Positions 7,901-15,407 of a stretch of 64,000 nucleotides of DNA are shown piece by piece. The DNA is from Nostocoides jenkinsii Ben 74 (GTDB lineage: Bacteria > Actinomycetota > Actinomycetes > Actinomycetales > Dermatophilaceae): NCBI RefSeq assembly GCF_001046875.1, contig NZ_HF571038.1, forward strand, positions 282,793-346,792. Reading direction: 5' to 3'. Below the pieces are notes generated by a model. The model saw only the letters and a list, made by a program, of their open reading frames with translations. It searched no databases and was not told the origin of the DNA. Position numbers and translations under genes: made by a program. Each line of letters starts with the position of its first letter. The first letter of the stretch is position 1.

Positions 7901-9832
7901 GGCCACGACACGCAGACGGAGGACTTCACCGTCGTTGGCATCGGCGACATGAGCGGTGACGTCTTCGGCAACGGGATGCTGCTCTCGGAGCACATCCGCC
8001 TGGTGGCGGCCTTCGACCACCGGCACGTCTTCGTTGACCCCGACCCGGACGCGGAGAGGTCCTTCGCGGAGCGCCAGCGGCTCTTCAACCTGCCGGGCTC
8101 CTCGTGGGCGAGCTATGACACGTCGCTCATCAGCGAGGGTGGTGGCGTCTGGGCGCGCACCCTCAAGTCCGTTCCCGTGTCGGCGCAGATGCGCGCGGCC
8201 CTCGGGTTGGCCGACGACGTGACCTCGATGACGCCCACCGATCTCATCCACGCCGTTCTGCTGGCACCGGTCGACCTGCTCTGGAATGGCGGCATCGGCA
8301 CCTATGTCAAGGCCGACAGCGAGTCCAACGAGGAGGTCGGCGACCGCGCCAATGACGCCATCCGCGTCAACGGTGGTGACGTGCGCGTCAAGGTCATCGG
8401 CGAGGGTGGCAACCTCGGGTTGTCTCAGCGCGGCCGAATCGAGGCGGCGCTGGCCGGCGTCCGCGTCAACACCGACGCGATCGACAACTCGGCGGGTGTC
8501 GACACCTCGGACCACGAGGTCAACATCAAGATCCTGCTGCAGGAGGTCGTGCGGCGCGAGGACCTCACCCTCAAGCAGCGCAACAAGGTCCTGGCGTCGA
8601 TGACGGACGAGGTCGCCAGCCAGGTGCTGCGCGACAACTACGAGCAGAACGTCTTGCTCGGCAACGCCCGCGCCCAGCAGCACGCGATGGTCGAGGTGCA
8701 CCAGCGGCTCATCCACTGGCTGGAGGAGCGCGGCGAGCTCGATCGAGACCTGGAGTTCTTGCCGAGCGACATCGAGATCGGTGAGCGCGCCGAGGCCGGG
8801 CTCGGCCTGACCTCGCCGGAGTTCGCCGTCCTGGTGGCCTATGCCAAGCTCGCGTTGAAGGCCGATCTGCTGCCGACGGGACTTCCTGACGACCCGTGGT
8901 TCCAGCAGACGCTGGGGGACTATTTCCCCGGGCCGATCAAGGAGGGGTTCGCCGACGTGATCACCGAGCACCCGCTGCGCCGCGAGATCATCACCAACTC
9001 GGTGGCCAACTCGCTGATCAACCGGGGCGGCATCACGTTCGTCTATCGCGCGATGGAGGAGACCGGCGCTCGCGCCGAGCAGATCGCCCGCGCCTATGTC
9101 ATCGCGCGTGAGGTCTTCGGGTTGGCCGACTTCGTCGCCCAGATCGAGGCACTCGACAACGTGGTCCCGACCGAGGCGCAGACGCGGCTCTATCTGGAGT
9201 TCCGGCGGTTGCTCGACCGGTCCGTGCGGTGGTTCGTGGCCAACCGCCCGGTCGCGCTCGACGTGGCCGGGGAGTTGGAGCGCTACAGCGGCATTGTGCG
9301 GGACTGGAGCCCGCGACTGCCGGACGTGCTCGTCGCCACGGAGGCGGACCGGCTCCGGGCCAATGCCGAGACGTATGCCGCGGACGGCGTCCTCGAGGAC
9401 CTCGCCACCCGAGCGGCTGGCCTGCTCGACGCCTTCTCGCTGCTCGACTGCGCCGACCTCAGCCTGCTGACGGGCGAGCCCGCCGACCACCTCGTGCCGC
9501 TCTACTTCCGGGTGTCCGAACGGTTCGCAATCGATGCGATGCTGCAGCGCATCACGCAGTTGCCACGCGGCGACCGCTGGGACGCGCTGGCTCGCGGCGC
9601 GCTGCGCGACGACCTGTATGGCGTGCTCAAATCGCTGACGCTCAACGTCATCGAGGCCACGGACGCCGACGCGGCCCCCGCCGACCGGCTGGCTGCGTGG
9701 GTGACCGCCCACGAGGACGACCTGACCCGGGCACAGCGCGCCCTGGCCGGCATCGATCGGCTGGAGGCGCCGACCATCGCCGCGATGTCGGTGGCCTTGC
9801 GCACGCTCCGGTCGCTGGTGCGCCTGGGGTAG
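4922..9832 (+). CDS. gdhB: NAD-specific glutamate dehydrogenase, large (GDH-180) type
   Basis: This 1636-aa enzyme interconverts glutamate and 2-oxoglutarate plus ammonia with NAD. Length matches the ~180-kDa class. The N-terminal half is the regulatory part with ACT-like repeats. The catalytic core lies around residues 830-1150 and shows GPVARGGLRWSDRRED (about residue 836), the PTGSKGGF lysine region, GGIGTYVKA (about 1123) and GEGGNLGLSQRGRIE. I chose ATG 4922 because AGGAGAG lies 6 nt upstream. A GTG at 4892 in the same frame would sit upstream of that site and adds ten poor residues. The gene stands alone; the sensor kinase follows after 25 nt. Confidence 0.93.
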   Translation: MTPVVHWRGLVAVPKDAAARKERLEDAARRGEAKGSPPLLDFLSAYYRHVPAEEVLARSSDDLLAIALAHHDLAQARPSGTSTVTCLNPSIDGEGWTSPHTVIQIVTDDKPFLVDSVTAYLESAGRGIHTVFHPLLVVRRSADGRYEELVLDQGDDADPAAPPAFGEMRESWIHIEIDRESDAAHRAEIATALTRVLGDVQEAIEDWPKMTSRAATLAAELRANAPAGVSAQECERAADFLDWMADNNFTFLGARDYTLTGDDTAGELAAISGSGLGLLRADADMTSALTKITGPALEKARERRVLFVTKANSRATVHRPVYLDYIGVRTFDASGAVTGEHRFLGLFTSSAYAESVLRIPYVKDKVAEVMAASGFDADSHSGKDLLGILDRYPRDEVLQASPAQLLDVATQVVHLREKRRCRVFFRLDDFGRFVSALVFIPRDRYNTAVRQRMEAILTEAFDATSVDFTTRVSESALAQVHFVLRLGRPTHRLGVDEVALEAKIADATRTWDEDLLESARREVGEEETARLAGAYGRAFPTAYKEDFTVKQGVADLRHLDSLGESNATELVLYKPRFNPEAIRRFKLFRRDPLSLTQVLPLFTHMGVEVVDERPYAVSRRDGVAQHVYDFGLRVRDDRLWSSMTHARLRELFEGAVAAVWEGRAESDGFNALVLQAQLTWRQVVILRTIAKYLRQTRPAFSQRYIEDSLLANWQIATLLVRLFETRFDPDADADQGAGEGGGREEREQALVRQITEALDDVASLDHDRIIRAFLGVIRATLRTNFFQVDAQGEPKDYVSLKIDPKRVPELPAPRPQFEIWVYSPRVEGVHLRFGPVARGGLRWSDRREDFRTEVLGLVKAQMVKNSVIVPTGSKGGFFPKQLPDDPAERRAEGVAAYKIFISGLLDLTDNRVGAEIVPPPKVVRHDEDDPYLVVAADKGTATFSDIANGVSQDYGFWLDDAFASGGSSGYDHKGMGITARGAWESVKRHFREMGHDTQTEDFTVVGIGDMSGDVFGNGMLLSEHIRLVAAFDHRHVFVDPDPDAERSFAERQRLFNLPGSSWASYDTSLISEGGGVWARTLKSVPVSAQMRAALGLADDVTSMTPTDLIHAVLLAPVDLLWNGGIGTYVKADSESNEEVGDRANDAIRVNGGDVRVKVIGEGGNLGLSQRGRIEAALAGVRVNTDAIDNSAGVDTSDHEVNIKILLQEVVRREDLTLKQRNKVLASMTDEVASQVLRDNYEQNVLLGNARAQQHAMVEVHQRLIHWLEERGELDRDLEFLPSDIEIGERAEAGLGLTSPEFAVLVAYAKLALKADLLPTGLPDDPWFQQTLGDYFPGPIKEGFADVITEHPLRREIITNSVANSLINRGGITFVYRAMEETGARAEQIARAYVIAREVFGLADFVAQIEALDNVVPTEAQTRLYLEFRRLLDRSVRWFVANRPVALDVAGELERYSGIVRDWSPRLPDVLVATEADRLRANAETYAADGVLEDLATRAAGLLDAFSLLDCADLSLLTGEPADHLVPLYFRVSERFAIDAMLQRITQLPRGDRWDALARGALRDDLYGVLKSLTLNVIEATDADAAPADRLAAWVTAHEDDLTRAQRALAGIDRLEAPTIAAMSVALRTLRSLVRLG

Positions 9833-9844
9833 GCCGTCACCCCG

Positions 9845-9850
9845 TAGGCT
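9845..9850 (+). promoter_or_regulatory. Likely -10 box of a leaderless promoter
   Basis: TAGGCT is followed 7 nt later by GTG 9858. This gives the kinase gene a leaderless start and argues against the GTG at 9852. Confidence 0.45.
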
Positions 9851-9857
9851 CGTGCTT

Positions 9858-11348
9858 GTGGCGGGCACCTTCGGCGACCGGTTGCGGACCGAGACGACTC
9901 TCGGCGAGGCGAGCATCCATTGGCTGCAGTTGCTGATGAGCGACTGGCAGTTGCTGGCGGATCTGTCGTATGCCGATCTGGTCCTGTGGGTCCTCACCCG
10001 CGACGGCCGCTGGCGGGCCGTCGGGCACGTCCGGCCCACCACCGGCCAGATGGTCTTCTTCGAGGACATCGTCGGCCGGGACGCCGTCGGTGACCGGCGC
10101 GGTCTCCTGGAGCGCGCGGTCGCCGAGGGCTCCATGGTCCGCCGTGGCGCGCCCGTCCTCGATCAGGACCAGGCCGTCCGCGAGGAAGCCATCCCCGTGC
10201 GGGCGGGGGGCGAGGTCGCCGGGGTCGTCACGCGGCATACGAATCTCTCCACGATCCCGACCCCGAGCCGGCTGGAGCTGAGCTATCAGGCGCTGGCCGG
10301 GCATCTCGTGCGCATGCTGGCCACGGGGGAGTGGCCGCAATCCGGCGCGCCGACGGGGTTCCGACGTGGCGCCCCCCGCGTGAGCGACGGGCTCGTGCAC
10401 CTCAACCCGGACGGCGTCGTGCTGTATGCGACGCCCAACGCCCTCAGCGCCGTACACCGGCTGGGCCACACCGGCGACGTCATCGGAGAAGTCTTCGCCC
10501 AGGTCATCCTCGGGGTGATGAACGACACCGGACCGGTCGATGAGTCCCTAGCGATCGTGCTCACCGGCCGCGCTGCGTGGCGTTCCGAGGTGCAGACGCG
10601 CTCGGGCGCGGTGGCGGTTCGGGCCATCCCGATCACCGAGAACAACAACCGCATCGGGGCGATCGTCCTGATCCGGGACGTGTCGGACCTGCGTCGGCGC
10701 GAGAGCGAGCTGCTGTCCAAGGACGCGACGATTCGCGAGATCCATCACCGAGTCAAGAACAACCTGCAGACGGTCGCGGCGCTGTTGCGACTACAGGCCC
10801 GGCGGCTGCCAGACGGGGCCGGGCGCGACGCACTCGCCGAGGCGGTCCGGCGAGTCAGCGCGATCGCCGTGGTGCACGAGACCCTGAGCCTGGGCTTCGA
10901 CGAGACGGTCGACTTCGACGATGTGGTGCGGCGCAGTCAGCGCATGGTGGTGGAGGTGGCCACGACCTCGGAGCAGCCCATTGCGTCCGAGGTGCACGGC
11001 ACTTTCGGACGCGTGCGTGCCGAGGATGCGATGGCGCTCGCGCTGATCATGTCGGAGCTGATCCAGAACGCCGCCGAGCACGCGCTGCGCGAGACGGGCG
11101 GCCTGCTGCGGATCTCGGCGCACCGCGAACACGCCCCCGAGGGGGACGTGCTGGAGGTGTCGATTTGCGATGACGGGACCGGCCTGCCCTCGGGCTTCCG
11201 GCCAAGCATGGCGGGGTTGGGCACGCAAATCGTGGTGTCCCTGGTCTCGGACCTTCGAGGTGTGATCCGGTGGGAGGAGAATCACCCCCGCGGGACGTGT
11301 GTGCGGTTCTCCGCGCGCCTGCGCTCGCTCGACTCGGCGGACGAATAG
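9858..11348 (+). CDS. pdtaS: PdtaS-like sensor histidine kinase
   Basis: A 496-aa soluble kinase with an N-terminal GAF-type region (residues ~1-150), a PAS-type region (~170-280) and a HisKA_2 phosphoacceptor with IREIHHRVKNNLQTVAALL. The HATPase domain follows, with N-box MSELIQNAAEHAL and G-box DDGTGLP. This arrangement matches mycobacterial PdtaS, which with PdtaR controls an antitermination-type response to metals, c-di-GMP or nitric oxide. There is no transmembrane segment. The partner response regulator is not in the window. The symbol is by homology of layout; signal in this organism is unknown. Confidence 0.85.
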   Translation: MAGTFGDRLRTETTLGEASIHWLQLLMSDWQLLADLSYADLVLWVLTRDGRWRAVGHVRPTTGQMVFFEDIVGRDAVGDRRGLLERAVAEGSMVRRGAPVLDQDQAVREEAIPVRAGGEVAGVVTRHTNLSTIPTPSRLELSYQALAGHLVRMLATGEWPQSGAPTGFRRGAPRVSDGLVHLNPDGVVLYATPNALSAVHRLGHTGDVIGEVFAQVILGVMNDTGPVDESLAIVLTGRAAWRSEVQTRSGAVAVRAIPITENNNRIGAIVLIRDVSDLRRRESELLSKDATIREIHHRVKNNLQTVAALLRLQARRLPDGAGRDALAEAVRRVSAIAVVHETLSLGFDETVDFDDVVRRSQRMVVEVATTSEQPIASEVHGTFGRVRAEDAMALALIMSELIQNAAEHALRETGGLLRISAHREHAPEGDVLEVSICDDGTGLPSGFRPSMAGLGTQIVVSLVSDLRGVIRWEENHPRGTCVRFSARLRSLDSADE

Positions 11349-11457
11349 CGGACGGACGAGTAGCGGCCTCGGGCGGCTCCTGAGCTTCGCCGACGTGGTG
11401 TTGCTCGTGGGCGACTTGGGGTGCGGGCGGCGGGTGAGTTGGCGGCGGGGTCGGGCC

Positions 11458-11706
11458 TCAGCCCGCGCGGCGGGCGCGGGCGTTGCGCCGCTTGAGGGCG
11501 CGGCGCTCGTCCTCGGAGAGCCCGCCCCATACGCCGGAGTCCTGACCCGTCTCGATCGCCCATTTCAAGCAGGTGTCGACGACCTCACAGCGGCGGCAGA
11601 CGGCCTTGGCCTGCTCGATCTGCAGGATCGCCGGACCGGTGTTCCCAATGGGGAAGAACAGCTCGGGGTCCTCATCGAGGCAGGCAGCGCGGTCGCGCCA
11701 ATCCAT
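11458..11706 (-). CDS. whiB1: WhiB-family Fe-S transcriptional regulator, WhiB1-like
   Basis: The 82-aa protein starts MDWRDRAACLDEDPELFFP. It has the four iron-sulfur cysteines (C9, C37, C40, C46 with a CxxC pair), the G-turn GVWGGLS and a basic tail RRALKRRNARARR. Length and motifs match WhiB1, an essential NO-responsive [4Fe-4S] protein that binds the major sigma factor in mycobacteria. I chose ATG 11706 because AAGGAG lies about 10 nt upstream; the frame stays open further upstream but lacks family similarity. It is transcribed divergently from the small membrane protein at 11890. Confidence 0.92.
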   Translation of the reverse strand: MDWRDRAACLDEDPELFFPIGNTGPAILQIEQAKAVCRRCEVVDTCLKWAIETGQDSGVWGGLSEDERRALKRRNARARRAG

Positions 11707-11810
11707 AGGGGGCCAACTCCTTGGTGTGGGGTCACGTGGTGGGCACGTCGTGGGGACAGCGGGCCTCGATCTGCCCACAGCAATAAGGGCCCGACGACGG
11801 GTCCGTGCTT

Positions 11811-11842
11811 CATTGTCTCGGACAATGCCGTTTGGGACAATG
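11811..11842 (-). promoter_or_regulatory. Inverted repeat plus third half-site; probable whiB1 promoter/operator
   Basis: Bases 11811-11827 form an inverted repeat, CATTGTC-TCG-GACAATG, and another GACAATG occurs at 11836-11842, 15 bp further on. Read on the minus strand, TTGTCC and GACAAT are 17 nt apart, so the same bases could be the -35 and -10 of the whiB1 promoter. That would give a leader of roughly 105 nt. The overlap of symmetry and promoter suggests a regulator-binding site. The binder is unknown. Confidence 0.4.
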
Positions 11843-11876
11843 GCTTAGGCGGCAAATTTGTTCCCACCGGGCCTTA

Positions 11877-11882
11877 TAGCCT
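11877..11882 (+). promoter_or_regulatory. Likely -10 box of a leaderless promoter
   Basis: TAGCCT precedes GTG 11890 by 7 nt with no ribosome-binding site between, a leaderless layout. Confidence 0.4.
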
Positions 11883-11889
11883 TGGATTC

Positions 11890-12279
11890 GTGACGTCTGC
11901 GCCCTCGCAACCCTCGGGTTCCGCGCCTTTGGTGGCTGGCTTCGTCTGCGGCCTGGAGGCGCTGCTCCTGGTCGGGGCGGCCGCGGCATACCTCGCGGGT
12001 GTTGTCCACGAGACCGAGTCGAGCCTGCCTCGGACGCTCGCGTCGATGGCGCTCTTCTTGGTCGGCGCGCTTCTTCTCGGGGCGATGGCGCGGGCCTGGC
12101 GGCACGGCGCGTCGTGGCCGCGGATGGCGACGCTGGTGGTCAACGCCCTACTCGTACCCGTCTCGATCACCGTGATCCGGGGCAACGGCCCCCTTGTCGG
12201 CGTCCCGCTCCTCGCCTTGGCCGTATGCGGCGTGGTCTGCGCCCTCCGCGCCGGCGACTCCGACCCGTCCCCCGCCTGA
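11890..12279 (+). CDS. Small multi-pass membrane protein, unknown function
   Basis: The 129-aa protein begins MTSAPSQPSG and has four hydrophobic segments: VAGFVCGLEALLLVGAAAAY, a segment around LASMALFLVGALLLGAMA, one around MATLVVNALLVPVSI, and VGVPLLALAVCGVVCAL. It resembles short actinobacterial hypothetical integral membrane proteins, with no assigned role. The frame continues open far upstream (to about 11299) across whiB1. I reject that extension because it would be antisense to whiB1 and because a leaderless promoter fits GTG 11890. It is convergent with the broken DUF2207-like gene. Confidence 0.6.
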   Translation: MTSAPSQPSGSAPLVAGFVCGLEALLLVGAAAAYLAGVVHETESSLPRTLASMALFLVGALLLGAMARAWRHGASWPRMATLVVNALLVPVSITVIRGNGPLVGVPLLALAVCGVVCALRAGDSDPSPA

Positions 12280-12328
12280 ACGACGAGATTCTGGGCCCGA
12301 CGACTCGCGGGGAAGGTCCTGACAGAAC

Positions 12329-13609
12329 TCAGAAGCCGAGGTCGCACCCGTCGCAGCCACAACCGTCGCCGAAGTCGAGCAGATCCGAGCTGACGAAAGG
12401 AAGTCGCCGGCCCCATCGGTGACCGCGCTCAGCCCGTCGCCGATGTCCGCGTCGATGAGGCCGAAGTCAATGTCACCCAGTCCGCCGATCGCGTCGCCGA
12501 GCTGTAGGGCGTCGAAGCCTGCACCCAGCACATTGCCGAGCGCGTCGAAGCCGTCGATCCAGGTCAAGTCGAAGTAGGCCTCGCCGAGGCCGCGAAGTTG
12601 CGCGCTGCGCGCGACGTCGGCGAAAACCCGCGCCCATCGATCGGCCACCCCGAAGACCATCGCATAGGGCAAGTACCGGCTGAAGAGATCGGTGGCTTCT
12701 TCGAAGCGGATCTGGTTGGCCTCGGCCTTGGTGAGGTACTCCCGGAAGCCCAGAGCCTGGATGCGCACCGCCGACCCGACGGCCGTGCGCGGGGTGCGGC
12801 CGCGCCCACCCCAGAGGAGCAGTAGTGCAGAGAGTCCCAGCCCGACGCCCAGCGCCGCGGTGAGCTTGCCGGTGAAATCCGTTGTGCCGGCGGTGATCCC
12901 GGCAATGCCGGCCCCGACCGCGAGGAGCAGCAGCGGTATGCCGAGGCAGCCGAGCCGGCGATTCCGGTCCCGCGGGTGCTGGGTGTAGTAGCCGCGGTCG
13001 ACGACTTCGCGGTACAGCCCGATCTGGGCCTCGCGCATCGTCAGATCGAAGCCGCGGGCCTTGAGTTCGGCGACCGTGACCTCGCGGCTTCGCGTGAAGA
13101 TCTTGTTCAGCAACTCCCGCTCGAACGGGAGCAGCGTGCCGCCCGCGGGCGGCGCCAGCCGAGTCATCCGCCAGTCGTGACCCGAGGAGGAGGTTCGCTG
13201 TGCTGCGGAGGCGCGGCGCGGCATACCGGGAGGAGGGGGTGGCGGTTTGGGGGTGTCGGCCGTAACCGGCTCGGCGTGGAGGTGGACATAGCCGCGCACG
13301 GCGAGGACGACCAGGGTGGCGCTGACGTCGACGGCATCCGCGGAGCCGTCGATAACGGTGCCCATCAAGCCAGGCGTGACGCCGTCGGGCGGGGTGAAAC
13401 GCACCGCGACCGGCCCGCTCCACTCGGCGTCCCGCCAAGACACCCGCTCCGTCGTGGCCTGCTGCCCCAGCGCGGGCACCCCGCCGGGGTGTGATGCCGT
13501 GGAACACCTCGTCCCGCCGGCCCCGGCGGAACCACCCCAGAGTCAGCAAGACGAGGGCCACCGGCACCACGGCCGCGGCCACCACTTCGAGCAGTTCGGT
13601 CTGCGTCAC
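12329..13609 (-). pseudogene. DUF2207-like membrane protein gene, interrupted by two apparent frameshifts
   Basis: Reading from GTG 13609, one frame encodes a membrane helix (VVPVALVLLTLGWFRRG) and then RDEVFHGITP. The sense then continues in another frame as GGVPALGQQATTERVSW and VRFTPPDGVTPGLMGTVIDG, the DUF2207 core. Dropping one C from the CCCC run near 13490 joins them. Near the 3' end, around 12385-12400, the frame must change back so that the protein ends ..SSDLLDFGDGCGCDGCDLGF, a Cys/Gly-rich tail like those of the family. Without that change it runs into an unrelated tail to 12148. The usual secreted N-terminal domain (about 200 aa) is also missing. It is either a decaying gene or contains two sequence errors. 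It lies 65 nt downstream of etfA on the same strand. Confidence 0.6.
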
Positions 13610-13674
13610 TGGCGCGAATCCCCCTGCAAGGAACTGCTGCTAGCAGACGTTCCTTGGCCTCAGGCGGGACCGGC

Positions 13675-14646
13675 TCAGCGCTTGTCCAACTCCGCCAGGA
13701 TCGCCGGGATGACCTCGTGCATGTCACCGACGATGGCGTATGCCGCTTTGGTCACCATGGGTGCCTCGGCGTCGGTGTTGATCGCGATGATCGTCTTGGA
13801 GGACGAGCAGCCCGCCCAGTGCTGGATGGCACCGGAGATGCCGCACGGCACATACAGGTCGGGGTTGATCCGGTTGCCGGTCTGGCCGACCTGCTCGTGG
13901 TGGGGGCGCCAGCCCAGCGAGGTCACGACGCGGGAGACGCCGACGACGCCGCCGAGCTTCGCGGCCAGCGCGTCGACCCCACCGAAGCCGTCCGGGCCAC
14001 CGGCCCCGCGGCCCGCGCCCACCACGATCTTGGCGCGGGTCAGGCTCGCGCCGTCCCCGCCGGCCCGTGGCGTCACCGACACCACGCGAGCGCGCAGATC
14101 ATCGGCGGCGATCGCCGGCGACGTCGTCACGACCTCGGCCGCGCCTGGCGCATCGGCCGGAACCGGCTCGACCGCGTGACCTGCGAGGGTCAAGATGGCC
14201 GGCGACGCCGCCAGCGTCATCGTTTCGATGACTGCGCCGCCGACCACCTGGCGTTGGAGCGTCGTGGTGGACCCGTCGACGCGGGCCGAGACGGCATTGG
14301 CCGCCATCGGCAGATCCCGGCGGGTAGCCAGGTGGGCGAGGATCTCGCTGCCCCGGTTGCTGCCGCCGGCGAGGATGACGGATGCGTCGCCCGCGGCGGT
14401 GTCGAGCACACCGGCCCAGGCGGCCGCGGCATACGACGACAACTCGGCGCTGTCGGCGACGTGCACCCGAGCCACCCCGTATGCCGCGCAGTCGCCGACC
14501 ACGGCGGACAAGTCCGTCCCCGGGGCGGCGACGACGACGGCCTCAACCGAGTCCCCGTCTCCGGCCAGCCCACGCGCAAACGTCAATGCCTCCTGGGAGA
14601 CAAGGGCGGCGCGCCCGTCCTCCACTTCGACGAGAACGGCGATCAT
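13675..14646 (-). CDS. etfA: Electron transfer flavoprotein alpha subunit
   Basis: The 323-aa protein has the FAD-binding C-terminal half of EtfA: GWRPHHEQVGQTGNRINPDL, PCGISGAIQHWAGC and IIAINTD. With EtfB it carries electrons from flavoprotein dehydrogenases to the respiratory chain through ETF-quinone oxidoreductase. Its start overlaps the etfB stop by 4 nt. Because the pair directly follows the dimethylglycine/sarcosine-type dehydrogenase, it is most likely that enzyme's dedicated electron acceptor. No ETF-quinone oxidoreductase gene is in the window. Confidence 0.95.
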   Translation of the reverse strand: MIAVLVEVEDGRAALVSQEALTFARGLAGDGDSVEAVVVAAPGTDLSAVVGDCAAYGVARVHVADSAELSSYAAAAWAGVLDTAAGDASVILAGGSNRGSEILAHLATRRDLPMAANAVSARVDGSTTTLQRQVVGGAVIETMTLAASPAILTLAGHAVEPVPADAPGAAEVVTTSPAIAADDLRARVVSVTPRAGGDGASLTRAKIVVGAGRGAGGPDGFGGVDALAAKLGGVVGVSRVVTSLGWRPHHEQVGQTGNRINPDLYVPCGISGAIQHWAGCSSSKTIIAINTDAEAPMVTKAAYAIVGDMHEVIPAILAELDKR

Positions 14647-15407
14647 CGGATGACTCCCAACTCGACGAGGGTGGAGACGAAGGCCGGCGCCGCGGCGGGC
14701 CCGGTGCCGAGCACCTGCACCTGGTTGGGCGGCGGCGGCGGAACGGTCAGGCTCTCGCGGCCCGACCCGGCCGGGGCGGCGCTCGGCGCGAGTACTTCCA
14801 CCGGCGCCTTCTTGGCCTTCATCCGGCCCATGACGGACGGATAGCGCGGCTCGACGCCGCCTTCGAGAATGGTGACCACGGCGGGCAGCGACACCTCATA
14901 CGTCTCGGTGCCGTCGGGCCCCTCGCCGGTCAGGGTCGCGACGCCGCCGGCAACCGAGACGTTCTGGATGCCGGTCACCACGGGCTGCCCGAGCGCGTAC
15001 GCCAGCCGCACCCCGACCTGGAAGTCGCCGGTGTCGGCGGCGTCGTTGCCAAGCAGGATCAGGTCGTATGCCGTGCCGCCCGCCTCCCGCGCCCGGACCG
15101 CTGCCGCGATTTCCCGAGCCACGTCTCCGGGGCCGTAGGCGTCGCTGTCGGCCTCGATGTGGATGCCGTCGGTCATGCCGACGGCGAGAGCAGATCGCAA
15201 TTGGTCGATCGCGTCGCCCGGGCCGAGGGTCAGCACCGTCGCCTGACCGCCGTCGGCGGCCTGAACCGCCAATTCCACGGCGCACTCCTCGTTGGGGGAG
15301 GTGGTGTAGCCGGAGTGGGTGCCGTCGATGCCGCGGCCGTCGGCGGTCAGCGAGACCTCGCCGGTCGCCTCTGGGACTCGCTTGATGCACACCAGGACGT
15401 TTGTCAT
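14643..15407 (-). CDS. etfB: Electron transfer flavoprotein beta subunit
   Basis: The 254-aa protein starts MTNVLVCIKRVPEA and shows the EtfB features: NEECAVELAVQ, LTLGPGDA near residue 60, DLILLGNDAADTG, and the nucleotide-recognition loop EPRYPSVMGRMKAKK. It pairs with EtfA as a soluble FAD/AMP heterodimer. The gene begins immediately after the stop of the upstream flavoenzyme (stop 15408-15410, start 15407), and the etfA start overlaps its end. The three genes form a tight operon. Confidence 0.95.
   Translation of the reverse strand: MTNVLVCIKRVPEATGEVSLTADGRGIDGTHSGYTTSPNEECAVELAVQAADGGQATVLTLGPGDAIDQLRSALAVGMTDGIHIEADSDAYGPGDVAREIAAAVRAREAGGTAYDLILLGNDAADTGDFQVGVRLAYALGQPVVTGIQNVSVAGGVATLTGEGPDGTETYEVSLPAVVTILEGGVEPRYPSVMGRMKAKKAPVEVLAPSAAPAGSGRESLTVPPPPPNQVQVLGTGPAAAPAFVSTLVELGVIR

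Noticed and set aside
6917..10135. Open minus-strand frame of over 1000 codons opposite the glutamate dehydrogenase gene
   Set aside because: It is a by-product of GC-rich third positions in gdhB. The translation is Arg/Asp/Val-rich without domains, and the opposite frame is a full, motif-bearing enzyme.
11299..11889. Upstream extension of the small membrane protein across whiB1
   Set aside because: The extension is antisense to whiB1 and lacks membrane or family features; GTG 11890 has a leaderless -10 box.
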